Source: an uncultured Flavobacteriales bacterium (GTDB lineage Bacteria; Bacteroidota; Bacteroidia; Flavobacteriales_E; Vicingaceae). From it: a stretch of DNA of 64,000 nt. Each line of letters begins with the position of its first letter. Position 1 is the first letter of the stretch. Below, piece by piece: positions 16,874 through 26,294 of the stretch. The position numbers and the translations under genes are program-made. The notes under the pieces were generated by a model, which ran no database searches, was not told where the DNA came from, and worked only from the letters and a program-made list of their open reading frames with translations. The DNA is taken from NCBI GenBank assembly GCA_905479325.1, contig CAJQLW010000009.1:24023-88022 (forward strand), read 5' to 3'.

Positions 16874-17888
16874 TTATAACATTTCAGGAATACAACAAGT
16901 AGGCATAGGAGTAACAGATGCCGACAAAGCATTCGCTTGGTATGGAAAGCATTTTGGCATGGACTTACCCATTTTTAGCGATGAGGCAGAGGCTAAGCTA
17001 ATGATTGATTATACCGGAAATGAGGTTCATAAACGGAAAGCTATTTTGGCAATGAACCTTCAGGGTGGCGGTGGATTTGAAATTTGGCAATTTACTTCAC
17101 GAAAGGGTCAACCAAGAAAACAAGAAACAAAAGAGGGTGACTTAGGAATTACACACATTCACATTAGAACGTACGATGCTGAAAAAGCGCTAGCATATTT
17201 TAAGAAAGTAGAGAACATTTCACTGTCTGAGATTAAAGTGAATGAAATGGATCGCAAATGGTTTGAGTTAAAAGATCCCTTTGGAAATTCTTTCAAGTTA
17301 ATTGAAGACGACTACTGCTTTATGAAAACCGGCGCACTCACCGGCGGAGTGATGGGTGTAACCATAGGCGTTTCGAACCTTGATGAAGGCAGAAAGATTT
17401 ACCGGCAAGGCATGCAGTATGACCAATTGGCTGCCACAGGAGAAAATGGAACGTTTAAAAATGCTTGGTTAAAACCGACCAACAATAAAGTCTCTGCTTT
17501 TAGTCAACTGTTAGGGCCAACTCAGCTTGAATTAGTTTGCGATACAACGGGCGGAAGAGAGCAAATATTTAAAAATCGATTTTGGGGTGATCTAGGTTTT
17601 ATTCATGTTTGCTTCGATGTGCAGCGTATGCACCAGCTTCGTGAGTATGCAAAAACACTGAATCATCCGTTTACTGTTGACAGTGAAAATAGCTTTGACA
17701 TGGGCGAAGCTGCCGGACAGTTTGCTTATATTGAGGACAATGACAAAACCCTTATTGAATTAGTAGAAACGCATAAAGTTCCTATTATGAAGAAATTGGG
17801 TTGGTACATTAATGTAAAAGACAAAAAGGTTCAAAAACCTTTGCCAAAGTTAATTTTTAAGGCACTTAGTTTGAATCGGGTGAAGTAA
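16866..17888 (+). CDS. Two-domain VOC (glyoxalase/dioxygenase fold) protein
   Basis: This 340-aa protein has two vicinal-oxygen-chelate modules (about 5-145 and 160-305). Motifs include GVTDADKAFAWYGKHFGMD, GITHIHIRTYDAEKALAYF, FELKDPFGNSFKLIE and LGFIHVCFDVQRMHQL. The HIH and FIHVCFD strands with C-terminal Glu (FKLIE, TLIELVE) are typical metal ligands. The double layout resembles extradiol dioxygenases or two-domain glyoxalases. The substrate is unknown. Last gene of the three-gene operon. Confidence 0.8.
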   Translation: MFDYNISGIQQVGIGVTDADKAFAWYGKHFGMDLPIFSDEAEAKLMIDYTGNEVHKRKAILAMNLQGGGGFEIWQFTSRKGQPRKQETKEGDLGITHIHIRTYDAEKALAYFKKVENISLSEIKVNEMDRKWFELKDPFGNSFKLIEDDYCFMKTGALTGGVMGVTIGVSNLDEGRKIYRQGMQYDQLAATGENGTFKNAWLKPTNNKVSAFSQLLGPTQLELVCDTTGGREQIFKNRFWGDLGFIHVCFDVQRMHQLREYAKTLNHPFTVDSENSFDMGEAAGQFAYIEDNDKTLIELVETHKVPIMKKLGWYINVKDKKVQKPLPKLIFKALSLNRVK

Positions 17889-17899
17889 TCAATACGTGA

Positions 17900-18020
17900 G
17901 TGAATCAATAAGTCAATCTGTAAACGCATTAACGAGTCAATTAATAAAACTGTAAAACTTCAGTAGCTGAAGTTACGAAATAGCTTAGTTACTCAATCAT
18001 TTACTTATTGGTTGATTCAC
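17900..18020. repeat. Inverted repeat flanking a convergent gene junction
   Basis: GTGAATCAATAAGT (17900-17913) is mirrored by 18003-18020 with a four-base insertion. Between them are near-repeats of AGTCAAT and CTGTAAA. This is short-period sequence of the kind that slips during replication. It fills the 143-base gap between the VOC and acyltransferase genes. Confidence 0.55.
17956..17974. terminator. Hairpin between convergent genes
   Basis: AACTTCAG pairs with CTGAAGTT around a TAG loop (8-bp perfect stem), placed midway between two convergent stop codons. There is no long T run on either side, so it may be a weak or Rho-assisted bidirectional terminator. Confidence 0.45.
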
Positions 18021-18031
18021 TAATTAAACAA

Positions 18032-19309
18032 TTACTTGCTAGGCGCCAATCCTTCACTACTTCTAATCTTGTAAATCTGCTTTATGAATTGTTGTAATTC
18101 TTCAAATGTCGTTTTGTCTTTTTTCAATTGACTTAAGCGGTATGCAGCCGACACATAGTGTGCTTTTTCGTAATACCTCAAGTATAATCTACCCAACCAA
18201 TACATTGCAATGGGTGTTAGGAAAGCCCAGCTTGTAAATTGAAAGAGAGCGACTGTAAAAATTAAACTCCAAATAATCCATAAAATAGTTCCTAAAACCA
18301 AACGAACGGAGGCGTAAAATTCATCTAACTTTACTTTTTTATCGGTTATATTCTTGGCAATACTAAATGGAATAAAGTTTACTAAAAGACCTATTAATGC
18401 CAATGGTGCTGCTAGAATTAGCAAAACAATATCTTTTAGAGATAGGCCAATGTTTGATTTTAGCTTTCTAAAATTTAACTTGTTTTTTTTCAATATACCA
18501 AACGCATTTTGAACAACTTCAGTCAATTCAATTAAGCAAGTGTTTTTTTCAGCATCTACCTTAGAAATGTGATCTGCAATTAATATTTTACGGCTTAAAG
18601 AGTTTTGTTCAAAGCAACTATCTAACTCTGCTAAGGCTTTGTACACCATATAGTTTTTGTCCTCAACTTGTATGGTGTGTTCTGAAAGCTCTTTGTAAAG
18701 AACTTCATTTAAAATTCCATAAGCGCTATTTGCACTCATCTCAAAATTTTCTTGGTAGTCTTTAATGTATTGAATTTGACCCACACCAATGTTTATTTTG
18801 CTTCTAAAGTCTTTTGGCCGATCGTAATTTAATCCAAGAGGAACTATGGCGCAGTTGAGTTCAAAGTTATTTTGATGTGCAAATCCAAAAGCGATTCTAG
18901 CAAGGCCCTTTTTCAGTGGCCTAAGTTTGAAGTCAATTAAACTTAAGCCTTCAACAAAGATTAAAATTGCTCCACCTTCCTTAAGAATACTGTAGCACTC
19001 TCTGAAGGTGTCATCATTTCTACTCAAGTTTTCGTGTCCTTCTTGTAATCGATATATAGGGATAAGGTTTAAGCCCCTCAAAATTTTATCAGCCCACTTT
19101 GCTTTGAAAACATCCGAGCGTGCTAAAAAATGCAAGGGTCGGTCAATGGTGCAGGCAATGATAACTGCATCTAAGAAAGAATTTGGATGCGTGGCGGCAA
19201 TCATCATAGCGCCTTCTTTTGGGATTTTATTTAGGCCAATCCCTTTTATTTCAAGGTAGTGAGTAGCTAAACTACTTCGCATTAAAAATTGTAAAAAGCG
19301 GTACAGCAT
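18032..19309 (-). CDS. PlsC-like glycerolipid acyltransferase
   Basis: This 425-aa protein has an LPLAT domain in its N-terminal half. ATHPNSFLDAV supplies the H-x4-D catalytic motif (about residues 35-40), and FVEGLS is the F-x-E-G glycerol-phosphate motif (about 133-138). The C-terminal part (about 285-360) has two or three hydrophobic segments. It should acylate a lysophospholipid or glycerol-phosphate at the inner membrane. Last gene of a seven-gene minus-strand run, 6 bases after the GT39 stop. The longer C-terminus than PlsC suggests the Bacteroidota GPAT-like variant. Confidence 0.82.
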   Translation of the reverse strand: MLYRFLQFLMRSSLATHYLEIKGIGLNKIPKEGAMMIAATHPNSFLDAVIIACTIDRPLHFLARSDVFKAKWADKILRGLNLIPIYRLQEGHENLSRNDDTFRECYSILKEGGAILIFVEGLSLIDFKLRPLKKGLARIAFGFAHQNNFELNCAIVPLGLNYDRPKDFRSKINIGVGQIQYIKDYQENFEMSANSAYGILNEVLYKELSEHTIQVEDKNYMVYKALAELDSCFEQNSLSRKILIADHISKVDAEKNTCLIELTEVVQNAFGILKKNKLNFRKLKSNIGLSLKDIVLLILAAPLALIGLLVNFIPFSIAKNITDKKVKLDEFYASVRLVLGTILWIIWSLIFTVALFQFTSWAFLTPIAMYWLGRLYLRYYEKAHYVSAAYRLSQLKKDKTTFEELQQFIKQIYKIRSSEGLAPSK

Positions 19310-19315
19310 AAGGGC

Positions 19316-21208
19316 TTAAAATTCGTAATAATGGTAATCGCTGTCGGCGAAATTATACAACTTAAAGTCATCTATGAACAAGTCTTGCTTATTTGGATTC
19401 CAAAAGTAAATCACTACTTGGTCCGTTGGTAGTAAATTCTTCGGTTTTTCAAACACAAACATGAATTGGTACCAGCTATTTTTTGTAAAATACGGTTTCA
19501 CATTTGTTCCTCTCCAGTAAACGGAAGAATCTCCTCTGTTTACATTGACAACGAGACTTACATCAACTGCCGAATCACTGCGCAATTGAGCAGACATGGT
19601 GAGGTATTTATTTTTATCTATGCCAAAATTCTCTAGCGAATTTCTATACGTGAGGGCGTATGGTATGTTTGGGGTTTGGTGAAATGAAAGACTGTCTGAA
19701 TAAAACACGCTGTCTTGCAGTTGATTTTTATTCACTTCCCAGTTTTCGTCTTTCAAAAAATCGCTCTCAAAATAGCGCTTTCTCTCTGTATTGCCCTTTG
19801 AATAAACGATAATGTCAGAATTGAAATAGCGCTCATGAAAGTAAACTTCCGGATATTTTTGTTTGGCATATTCGTGAATCTCATTTGGCATAGAAGCATT
19901 CGCATAACTTATTAAAACATAATCTTTTTCGCTATACTTCAGGGCATCTCGAACTTCGGTTAGAGATACTTTCCCCCCTATATCTTCCAGGTTGTATTCA
20001 AAAGAACTGTCTATTCTAGAAGTGTAGTATTTTAAGTAAAATGGATTACTTGCATTTGCGATGGCAAGAACGTTTTCCCTTCCTAGTTTTTCTGAAAGCA
20101 GCACGCTGTTTTCCGCTACGCTTTTAAAATTTGCAAAAGGTTTTTTGCTGTATACACTACGTTCAGCAATCAGCGAAAAAGATCCCATGAAAATTAGAAG
20201 TGTACTCAGTGTTATAATAAGGTAAGAATTTACCTTCTTTCCAATAAAGGAAGCAATTGTAGTAAGTAAAAATGGCGAAGCAAAAATGAGCACAGAAAAC
20301 TGAATAACTGGTGTTCTATGAATAGAGTAGTAGTAGGCAATTGAGAAACAAGAGAAGAAAACAAATAAGCCAATCAAAAGTGGTTTCCAATTGAATTGAA
20401 GACCTTTTTTAAAACCAACTACCAACAATACGCATGCAATGGAAATTTGATACCAAAGTGAGTCTTGGAAAAAGTAAGATATAAATCGCTTTAGGTAGTC
20501 GGGTTCTGGTTTGGGTAGCCAACCAACGCCACCTATGCTTAAGTGATTCAATGTAATTGGTAGGTGAGGCAAATACAATACAACAATGGCAATGGCGAAT
20601 AAGAAATAGAATTTTATATTTTTTCTTGACCAATAAATTCTTGCAATAAAATAAATTAGAAATATACTTAATGCTGAAAAGTAATGAGTTAGACTTGCCG
20701 CTAAACCGAATAGAATGATGCCAATGGCATTTTTTTTAACCTCATTAGTTCGTAAAAACCGGAAGAGGTAAAAAGAGAAGGCTACTACAAAAAACAAACC
20801 CGCAACATAGGGTCTCGCTATTTGGCTATAAAGCACAAACAAGTAGTTTGGAATAAACAAGGAGAGTCCAATCAAGGCAGCATTTTTATTCAGCCAATTG
20901 GCAAGCAAGCGGTAAAAGTAAATACATGAACCAACTCCCATCAGCACAAACGGCAAGCGAACAGCAAATACAGAATTTCCGGACAGTTGAATCCAATAAA
21001 ATTCAAAAATTTGAATAAGAGCTGGATGTCCGTCTACCCAAATACCTTTATCAATTAATTCAGAAAATGAACCAAAATTGGTACGAGAAATTGCACTCAA
21101 TTCATCGTTTGTCAGCGACCATTGATCAAAGCTGTAAAACCTAAGTAACGCTCCAATTAAAATAAAAATGGAAGCGACAACATCTCTTATTTCAAACTTC
21201 TGAAACAC
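19316..21208 (-). CDS. GT39/PMT-type membrane glycosyltransferase
   Basis: This 630-aa integral membrane protein has about ten hydrophobic segments in its first 370 residues and a C-terminal extracytoplasmic domain of about 260 residues. WSLTNDELSAIS near residue 31 has the Asp-Glu pair in the first loop that GT-C enzymes of this kind use, and WVDGHPALIQ follows. It likely transfers a sugar from a polyprenyl-phosphate donor to protein or lipid on the periplasmic side. The acceptor is unknown. Its ATG overlaps the rlmB stop by one base. Confidence 0.75.
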   Translation of the reverse strand: MFQKFEIRDVVASIFILIGALLRFYSFDQWSLTNDELSAISRTNFGSFSELIDKGIWVDGHPALIQIFEFYWIQLSGNSVFAVRLPFVLMGVGSCIYFYRLLANWLNKNAALIGLSLFIPNYLFVLYSQIARPYVAGLFFVVAFSFYLFRFLRTNEVKKNAIGIILFGLAASLTHYFSALSIFLIYFIARIYWSRKNIKFYFLFAIAIVVLYLPHLPITLNHLSIGGVGWLPKPEPDYLKRFISYFFQDSLWYQISIACVLLVVGFKKGLQFNWKPLLIGLFVFFSCFSIAYYYSIHRTPVIQFSVLIFASPFLLTTIASFIGKKVNSYLIITLSTLLIFMGSFSLIAERSVYSKKPFANFKSVAENSVLLSEKLGRENVLAIANASNPFYLKYYTSRIDSSFEYNLEDIGGKVSLTEVRDALKYSEKDYVLISYANASMPNEIHEYAKQKYPEVYFHERYFNSDIIVYSKGNTERKRYFESDFLKDENWEVNKNQLQDSVFYSDSLSFHQTPNIPYALTYRNSLENFGIDKNKYLTMSAQLRSDSAVDVSLVVNVNRGDSSVYWRGTNVKPYFTKNSWYQFMFVFEKPKNLLPTDQVVIYFWNPNKQDLFIDDFKLYNFADSDYHYYEF

Positions 21209-21945
21209 TACGACCTTCTTTGCCTTACTGCTTCATATAAAATTATTCCGGCTGATACAGAAACATTGAGCGATTCTATTTCGCCAAGCATTGGAATGGC
21301 AACCGTTTTATCTGCACCTTTTAAAATGTGCGAAGTAATGCCATTGTCCTCCGAGCCCATTACAATAGCAGTTGGAACAGTATAATCTACATCGTATAGT
21401 AAATCTTCTGTTTTTTCGCTACAGGCAACAACTTGCAAACCTGAGTTTTGTAAGTCTTCCATTACCGCCGTTAAGTCTCTTTCCCGGCATAAATTTACTT
21501 TAAGTAAAGCACCTGCAGATCGTTTTATTGCTTCAGAATTTACTTGTGCAGATCCTTTTACAGGAATAATTATACCGTCAACTCCAGTGCATTCTGCTGT
21601 TCGGCAAATGGCACCAAAATTACCTACGTCGCTAATATGGTCTAAAATTAACAGCAAGGGCACTTTACCTGCCTCATACGCTTTTGCTAAAACCTCTTGA
21701 TAAGGTTGGAATTCAACAGGCGAGAGATAAGCAACAACACCTTGATGTGGTTTTTTGCACATGTGGTTTAAACGACCGAGCGGTAGATTTTGAAAACTCA
21801 CTTTGTAATCTTTCAATAGCTTTCTCAACTCTGTTACATTAGGGCCTCTTAAGTCCGATTGAACTAGTACCTTATCAATGTCTTTGTTTTCTTTAATTGC
21901 TTCCATTACTGGATGCATTCCGAAGATGTAATTTTCTTTACTCAT
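21208..21945 (-). CDS. rlmB: 23S rRNA (guanosine-2'-O-)-methyltransferase RlmB
   Basis: This 245-aa SpoU/TrmH-family methyltransferase has an N-terminal L30e-like RNA-binding part (about 1-85) and a trefoil-knot SPOUT domain. LILDHISDVGNFGAICRTAE is motif 1, AIVMGSEDNGIT motif 2 and IPMLGEIESLNVSVSAGI motif 3. RlmB 2'-O-methylates G2251 (E. coli numbering) in the peptidyl-transferase loop. Length matches. The start immediately follows the stop of the GWxTD gene. Confidence 0.93.
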   Translation of the reverse strand: MSKENYIFGMHPVMEAIKENKDIDKVLVQSDLRGPNVTELRKLLKDYKVSFQNLPLGRLNHMCKKPHQGVVAYLSPVEFQPYQEVLAKAYEAGKVPLLLILDHISDVGNFGAICRTAECTGVDGIIIPVKGSAQVNSEAIKRSAGALLKVNLCRERDLTAVMEDLQNSGLQVVACSEKTEDLLYDVDYTVPTAIVMGSEDNGITSHILKGADKTVAIPMLGEIESLNVSVSAGIILYEAVRQRRS

Positions 21946-23202
21946 TTAATCTATTTTACCTTGTCTCCACAAGTCTACCTGTCGGTACCAGTTGTTTTTA
22001 TAATCTGAATTTCTAACCATTTCAAAGTGGTTTGAAATATTTACACTCTCTGGCTGGTAGAATCTAAACTGCACCGAAAGTACGTTGTTTTCTTCACCAT
22101 ACAACCAAACTTCTTTATCAGCATTTTTTCGAATAGTGCTTGGTGCACCGTAAATTACGTAAATAATACCACGGTCGGTTTTCCAACCTTCTTTATAACT
22201 GGTAAAAAACTGATTCGCTACTTCAATTCGTTCATAATATTCTTTTAAAAGTTCCTTAGAGTTGTTTTCGTTTTTTCCAAGTTTTAGCCAAAAGGAATCT
22301 AGTCCTTTTTTAGGATTAACAGCTGCTTTTAAGTTCTTATATTCAGTACTTGTGCTAATGTAACGGGTAGGATTTATCAATTCAGTAACTTGATTCAATT
22401 TTGGGAATTGCTCTCCAAAGTAGAAAATGTAATTTGTTTTATTTGAATCATTTACAGGATAAAACCTGTTGAATCTATGGTTGGCAGTAAACAAGTAATT
22501 GTTGTCTTTGAAAAAGAAAGGATACTGATTATCTCGTCGAAATTTCAATTCGTAACTCAGCGCTTGCGCGAAAGGTGGAGGCGTCATGTTGAACTCTTTG
22601 TCACTTACCTCCATGACAAACTGCTTATCGTTTACCAAATTGCTTTTGCGAATCGTTAGTGTATCAGAAATACTTCTTTGGTCGAAAAGTACTTGTTCGC
22701 CTTTTAAATAAATGAAATATTGTTCGTTAAGGTTTCCTGTTTTGTCAATTTTTAAAATATTGATGACGTTAAAATCTTTGTTGTCATCTCTAAATCTAAC
22801 AGAAAGCCAACCTAGTTTTCCTTCCTGTAACTTGAAGGTAAAAGAGTTTTGCAATAACTTTTTTCTTCCATTTTCGCCATAGTTCGCCAATCGTTGGCTT
22901 CCGCTGTCTATCAAAATGGTTAAGTCCCGGTCTGCATATAAACTGTATTTCATTTTTATGCTAGCAGCTTTGGCAGAATCTCCCGCAATACGTTCGTACA
23001 AAATATCGCCGGAATTTAATTGATAATAAAGTATACTAGAATCTTCGGAGTGATGAAAAATTTTATATTTGGGGTTGATAATGGCTTGATTGTCATCATA
23101 GAGATAGCTGTAATCGTACCGCACAACCTCATTGGTTGTGTAGCAAGCTGATTGCAAAAGCACCAAAAGCAACACTAAAATGTAGACAAGTCTAGTTTTC
23201 AT
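21946..23202 (-). CDS. GWxTD-domain lipoprotein
   Basis: This 418-aa predicted lipoprotein starts MKTRLVYILVLLLVLLQSAC, where the Cys at residue 20 is the lipidation site; this is why the start was set at 23202 rather than an upstream in-frame ATG. The C-terminal GWxTD domain is seen in YKEGWKTDRGIIYVIYGAPS, followed by WLYGE. The family is typical of Bacteroidota and its role is not established. The gene overlaps the rmuC stop by 11 bases and is followed with no gap by rlmB. Confidence 0.85.
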   Translation of the reverse strand: MKTRLVYILVLLLVLLQSACYTTNEVVRYDYSYLYDDNQAIINPKYKIFHHSEDSSILYYQLNSGDILYERIAGDSAKAASIKMKYSLYADRDLTILIDSGSQRLANYGENGRKKLLQNSFTFKLQEGKLGWLSVRFRDDNKDFNVINILKIDKTGNLNEQYFIYLKGEQVLFDQRSISDTLTIRKSNLVNDKQFVMEVSDKEFNMTPPPFAQALSYELKFRRDNQYPFFFKDNNYLFTANHRFNRFYPVNDSNKTNYIFYFGEQFPKLNQVTELINPTRYISTSTEYKNLKAAVNPKKGLDSFWLKLGKNENNSKELLKEYYERIEVANQFFTSYKEGWKTDRGIIYVIYGAPSTIRKNADKEVWLYGEENNVLSVQFRFYQPESVNISNHFEMVRNSDYKNNWYRQVDLWRQGKID

Positions 23203-24532
23203 CAAGTAAATTGTCTGGTATAGATTTATTTGTTTTTGCACCTAATTCTTTTAATTGCTCTGCTCTTCTAACTAAATTCCCTCTGCCCGAACTTAATTTA
23301 TTGAAGGCGTCATTGTAGTGGTTTTGAGCGCTATTTAGTGATCTTTCAATGTTTTCCATGTCCTTCACAAAACCGACAAATTTATCGTACAAATTACCGG
23401 CTTTTTCTGCAATATCTTGCGCATTTTTAGTTTGTCTTTCATTTTTCCACACAGAGGAAATGGTGCGCAGTGATGCAAGAAGAGTAGTGGGGCTCACCAT
23501 TACAACTTTGCGCTCCCAGGCGTAATTGAAAAGTTCTGAGTCGTGCTGAAGTGCTACACTAAAAGCCGCTTCAATGGGCATGAACAACAAAACAAAGTCT
23601 GGCGATTGTAAACTACTAGCGGTTTGGTAATTCTTTTCATTCAATGATTTAATGTGAGATCTAATGCTTTGAAGGTGTAACTTCATACTTGCATCTTTCA
23701 CGTCTTCTTTTGTTGAAGAGATGAAGTTCTCATAGGCTACCAAAGAAACTTTTGAATCGATAATCAGGTGTTTGTTTTCAGGTAAGTTCACGATAACATC
23801 AGGCTGAATTCTTCTGTTGTTTGTATTGGTATCACTTACTTGCGTCAAATATTCTTCACCTTTTTGTAAGCCAGAACTTTCAAGAATCCGCTCCAAAATC
23901 ATTTCACCCCAATTGCCTTGCGTTTTATTTTCACCTTTTAGGGCTGTTGTTAAATTTTGTGCTTGCAGGTTCAGCGTATTGTTTAGTTCTAATAATTTCG
24001 ACAACTCTGACTTTAAATCGGATCTTTCTTTGGTTTCATCAATGTATTTTTTCTCGATGTTTTCTTCAAAGTGTTTGATTTTATCCTTAAGGGGTTGCAA
24101 TAGTTGCGTTAACTCTTTTTGATGAGAGTTTGAGAGTTCACTAGCATTGTCCCGAATTATTTTATCTGCAATCAATTGAAATTCTTTTTGAAACCTCTCT
24201 TGAATTTTCTCAAGTTCAGCGCCTTGTTGGGTAAGTTTTTCGGTTAGGTTCCCAAGATTTGTTTCTGCTTGACTTAACTCTTTATTTAATTCTAGCTTTT
24301 CCTGTTCCCAATGTTTCGAAGAATTTTCTAAAGCTTCTACCTTTGACTGCAACATTCGTTCGGTTTGCGACAAGAGGGCCAGTTGTTTTTCAAGTTCTAC
24401 TAGTTTTTCAATATAACTTGATTTTATTTCATTGCCTTTAATCTTATTTTTTTGAACCATAATGAAGTAGGTTACAAAAATGCTAGCTATTACGGTAATG
24501 CTAAGAAGAAGTATGATTGTGCTATCGACCAA
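23192..24532 (-). CDS. rmuC: RmuC-family DNA recombination-associated protein
   Basis: This 446-aa protein has an N-terminal membrane helix (about 3-25), a long coiled coil (about 35-190, rich in Leu/Glu/Gln), then the RmuC domain. GNWGEMILERILESSGLQKG, QPDVIVNLPENKHLIIDSKV and LLFMPIEAAFSVAL are its conserved nuclease-like core with PD-(D/E)xK-type DSK. RmuC limits inversion at short inverted repeats in E. coli. It is membrane-anchored and lies 11 bases after the Omp85 gene. Confidence 0.92.
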   Translation of the reverse strand: MVDSTIILLLSITVIASIFVTYFIMVQKNKIKGNEIKSSYIEKLVELEKQLALLSQTERMLQSKVEALENSSKHWEQEKLELNKELSQAETNLGNLTEKLTQQGAELEKIQERFQKEFQLIADKIIRDNASELSNSHQKELTQLLQPLKDKIKHFEENIEKKYIDETKERSDLKSELSKLLELNNTLNLQAQNLTTALKGENKTQGNWGEMILERILESSGLQKGEEYLTQVSDTNTNNRRIQPDVIVNLPENKHLIIDSKVSLVAYENFISSTKEDVKDASMKLHLQSIRSHIKSLNEKNYQTASSLQSPDFVLLFMPIEAAFSVALQHDSELFNYAWERKVVMVSPTTLLASLRTISSVWKNERQTKNAQDIAEKAGNLYDKFVGFVKDMENIERSLNSAQNHYNDAFNKLSSGRGNLVRRAEQLKELGAKTNKSIPDNLLDEN

Positions 24533-24543
24533 ATTTTAAGTGT

Positions 24544-26274
24544 TTAAAAGAAATTGATGAATCCAAAATGAATTTTTGCTGCTCTAACATCTATGGGGTT
24601 TCCAAATTGACTTCCAACAGCATAGTTAAAAGTAAATATTCCTGCCTTAGTTTCAAAACTAATGCCCGCTCCAATGCCTAATGGTGTGTCGTAAATATAT
24701 TCACTGCCGGTTGTATTGTTTTCATACAATCCATAATCTGAAAAAACCGAGAAGAAGGAATTCTGATCAAGTAAAAAACGATACTCTAAACTAAAGATGG
24801 AATAGCTCGAAGCGCTTATCGATTCTTCATCAAAACCCCTTAAGGTTCGTAAGCCACCAATTCTCATCAATTCGTTAGCATACAATCGTTCTGAGTATAA
24901 AGAGGCGCTTCTATTGGCAAGTTTAATGGTGCTTCTTTGAGCTAATGGAATGTAATATTCTAGCAAAAGCCCACCCTTATATTGATTCGTTCTAAGAGGA
25001 ATAGAGTCGTACAGTTCAGGCTGATTTTGTTCTAAAATGCTAATTTTTTTAAGTTCTTTCCTTCCGGCAGAGAAATTTACATTGATTAAAAGTCCTCTGG
25101 TAGGGTTGTACTTGTAATTGGTTCTGTTTCCCAAATAAGCTATCCCAAACGAGTTCACCCGTACATCGCCTAATTCAGGAATTTGGATAGCCTCAGCAAA
25201 GTCGTCTCTCGACAACAAATTGGATGTTTTATTCTCTACAAAAAGACTAATGTAATCTCCTCGTTCCAATAAGTAGTTAATTCCAACTCGAGTTTCAAGG
25301 TCTAAAAAGGTGGTATCTCGCTTGAAAAGTTTAAAATCTACATCAATACCAAATGGGGTTTTAAATAAATAGGGATAAATCAAATCAACTTTTAAATCTT
25401 GGCTATTGCCCTTCAATTTTCTCCAGTTTAATCCAAAAGTTTCTCCTTTTTTAATGCCGTTGGTTAAGTTTAAATCAACGTCCCCAGTCAGTTCTATTCT
25501 ACCTGTATTTTCGTTAGTTAAAAGTCCTATAACACCATCAAATCGACTTGCTTTTTTGCGGTCTAAACGCAAAATAATCTTCACTTCGTTTTCAAAAAAC
25601 TGCACTTCTGGTTTTGCCGTCATGGTTACAAAGGGTATTTCCCGTATTCTATTTTCAATCGCTGCAATTTTATTTTCTTGGTAAACATCTCCTTCAAAAA
25701 GCCCTAGGTAGTTTAAAAGGTAATTTTTGCTAATGGCTGAGTTTCCTAGAATTTTAATACTGTCTACTTTATACAGTGTGTTCTTTTCTAAGTGCAGTGC
25801 AGCCGAAATTTCATTTTCAGCAGTAAACGCTACGTTTGTAAGTTGAATGGATACAAAAGGATATCCCCGATTTTCGTAGAATTTGATTGTTTTCTCAAAT
25901 AGTTTATTGAGCTGCTTGGAACTAAATGGGTTTTGTTCAAATGCTGCGGGAGCAAAGTCAACCGCTTCCATGCTTTGCTCAGTGAAATTACCTGGATCTA
26001 ATTTTGCCCACTTAATTTCTTTTCCTGTAGAAATGGCAATGTTATGTTTATTGGGCGCGAAGGAAAAGGAGTCAATTGAAGCGGTAAGGTAACCCATTTT
26101 AAATAGTTCATTTAAAACGGACTTGCCAATCATTTTTGTCTCATTGCTGTCTTTTACAATACTCTTGTAATTAATTTTAAGTCCTTCAATACCATTTACC
26201 TTCAAACTATTATTTTGAGAAGAAGCAGACAGCCCTAAAAAAATCAAGAAAAGAAAGCTCAAGGCAAATTTCAT
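24544..26274 (-). CDS. Omp85 (BamA/TamA-like) outer-membrane protein
   Basis: This 576-aa protein from ATG 26274 has a signal peptide (MKFALSFLFLIFLGLSASSQ). POTRA-like repeats follow (about 25-230, including ALHLEKNTLYKVDSIKILGNS), then a C-terminal 16-strand barrel with the LRGFDEES motif (L-R-G-F, lid lock). It is shorter than BamA (about 800 aa), so it is more TamA-like, acting in assembly or secretion of outer-membrane proteins. An in-frame ATG at 26310 would overlap ung and lacks a signal sequence. It is 20 bases downstream of ung. Confidence 0.85.
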   Translation of the reverse strand: MKFALSFLFLIFLGLSASSQNNSLKVNGIEGLKINYKSIVKDSNETKMIGKSVLNELFKMGYLTASIDSFSFAPNKHNIAISTGKEIKWAKLDPGNFTEQSMEAVDFAPAAFEQNPFSSKQLNKLFEKTIKFYENRGYPFVSIQLTNVAFTAENEISAALHLEKNTLYKVDSIKILGNSAISKNYLLNYLGLFEGDVYQENKIAAIENRIREIPFVTMTAKPEVQFFENEVKIILRLDRKKASRFDGVIGLLTNENTGRIELTGDVDLNLTNGIKKGETFGLNWRKLKGNSQDLKVDLIYPYLFKTPFGIDVDFKLFKRDTTFLDLETRVGINYLLERGDYISLFVENKTSNLLSRDDFAEAIQIPELGDVRVNSFGIAYLGNRTNYKYNPTRGLLINVNFSAGRKELKKISILEQNQPELYDSIPLRTNQYKGGLLLEYYIPLAQRSTIKLANRSASLYSERLYANELMRIGGLRTLRGFDEESISASSYSIFSLEYRFLLDQNSFFSVFSDYGLYENNTTGSEYIYDTPLGIGAGISFETKAGIFTFNYAVGSQFGNPIDVRAAKIHFGFINFF

Positions 26275-26294
26275 AACAGTAGAACGTACAAAAG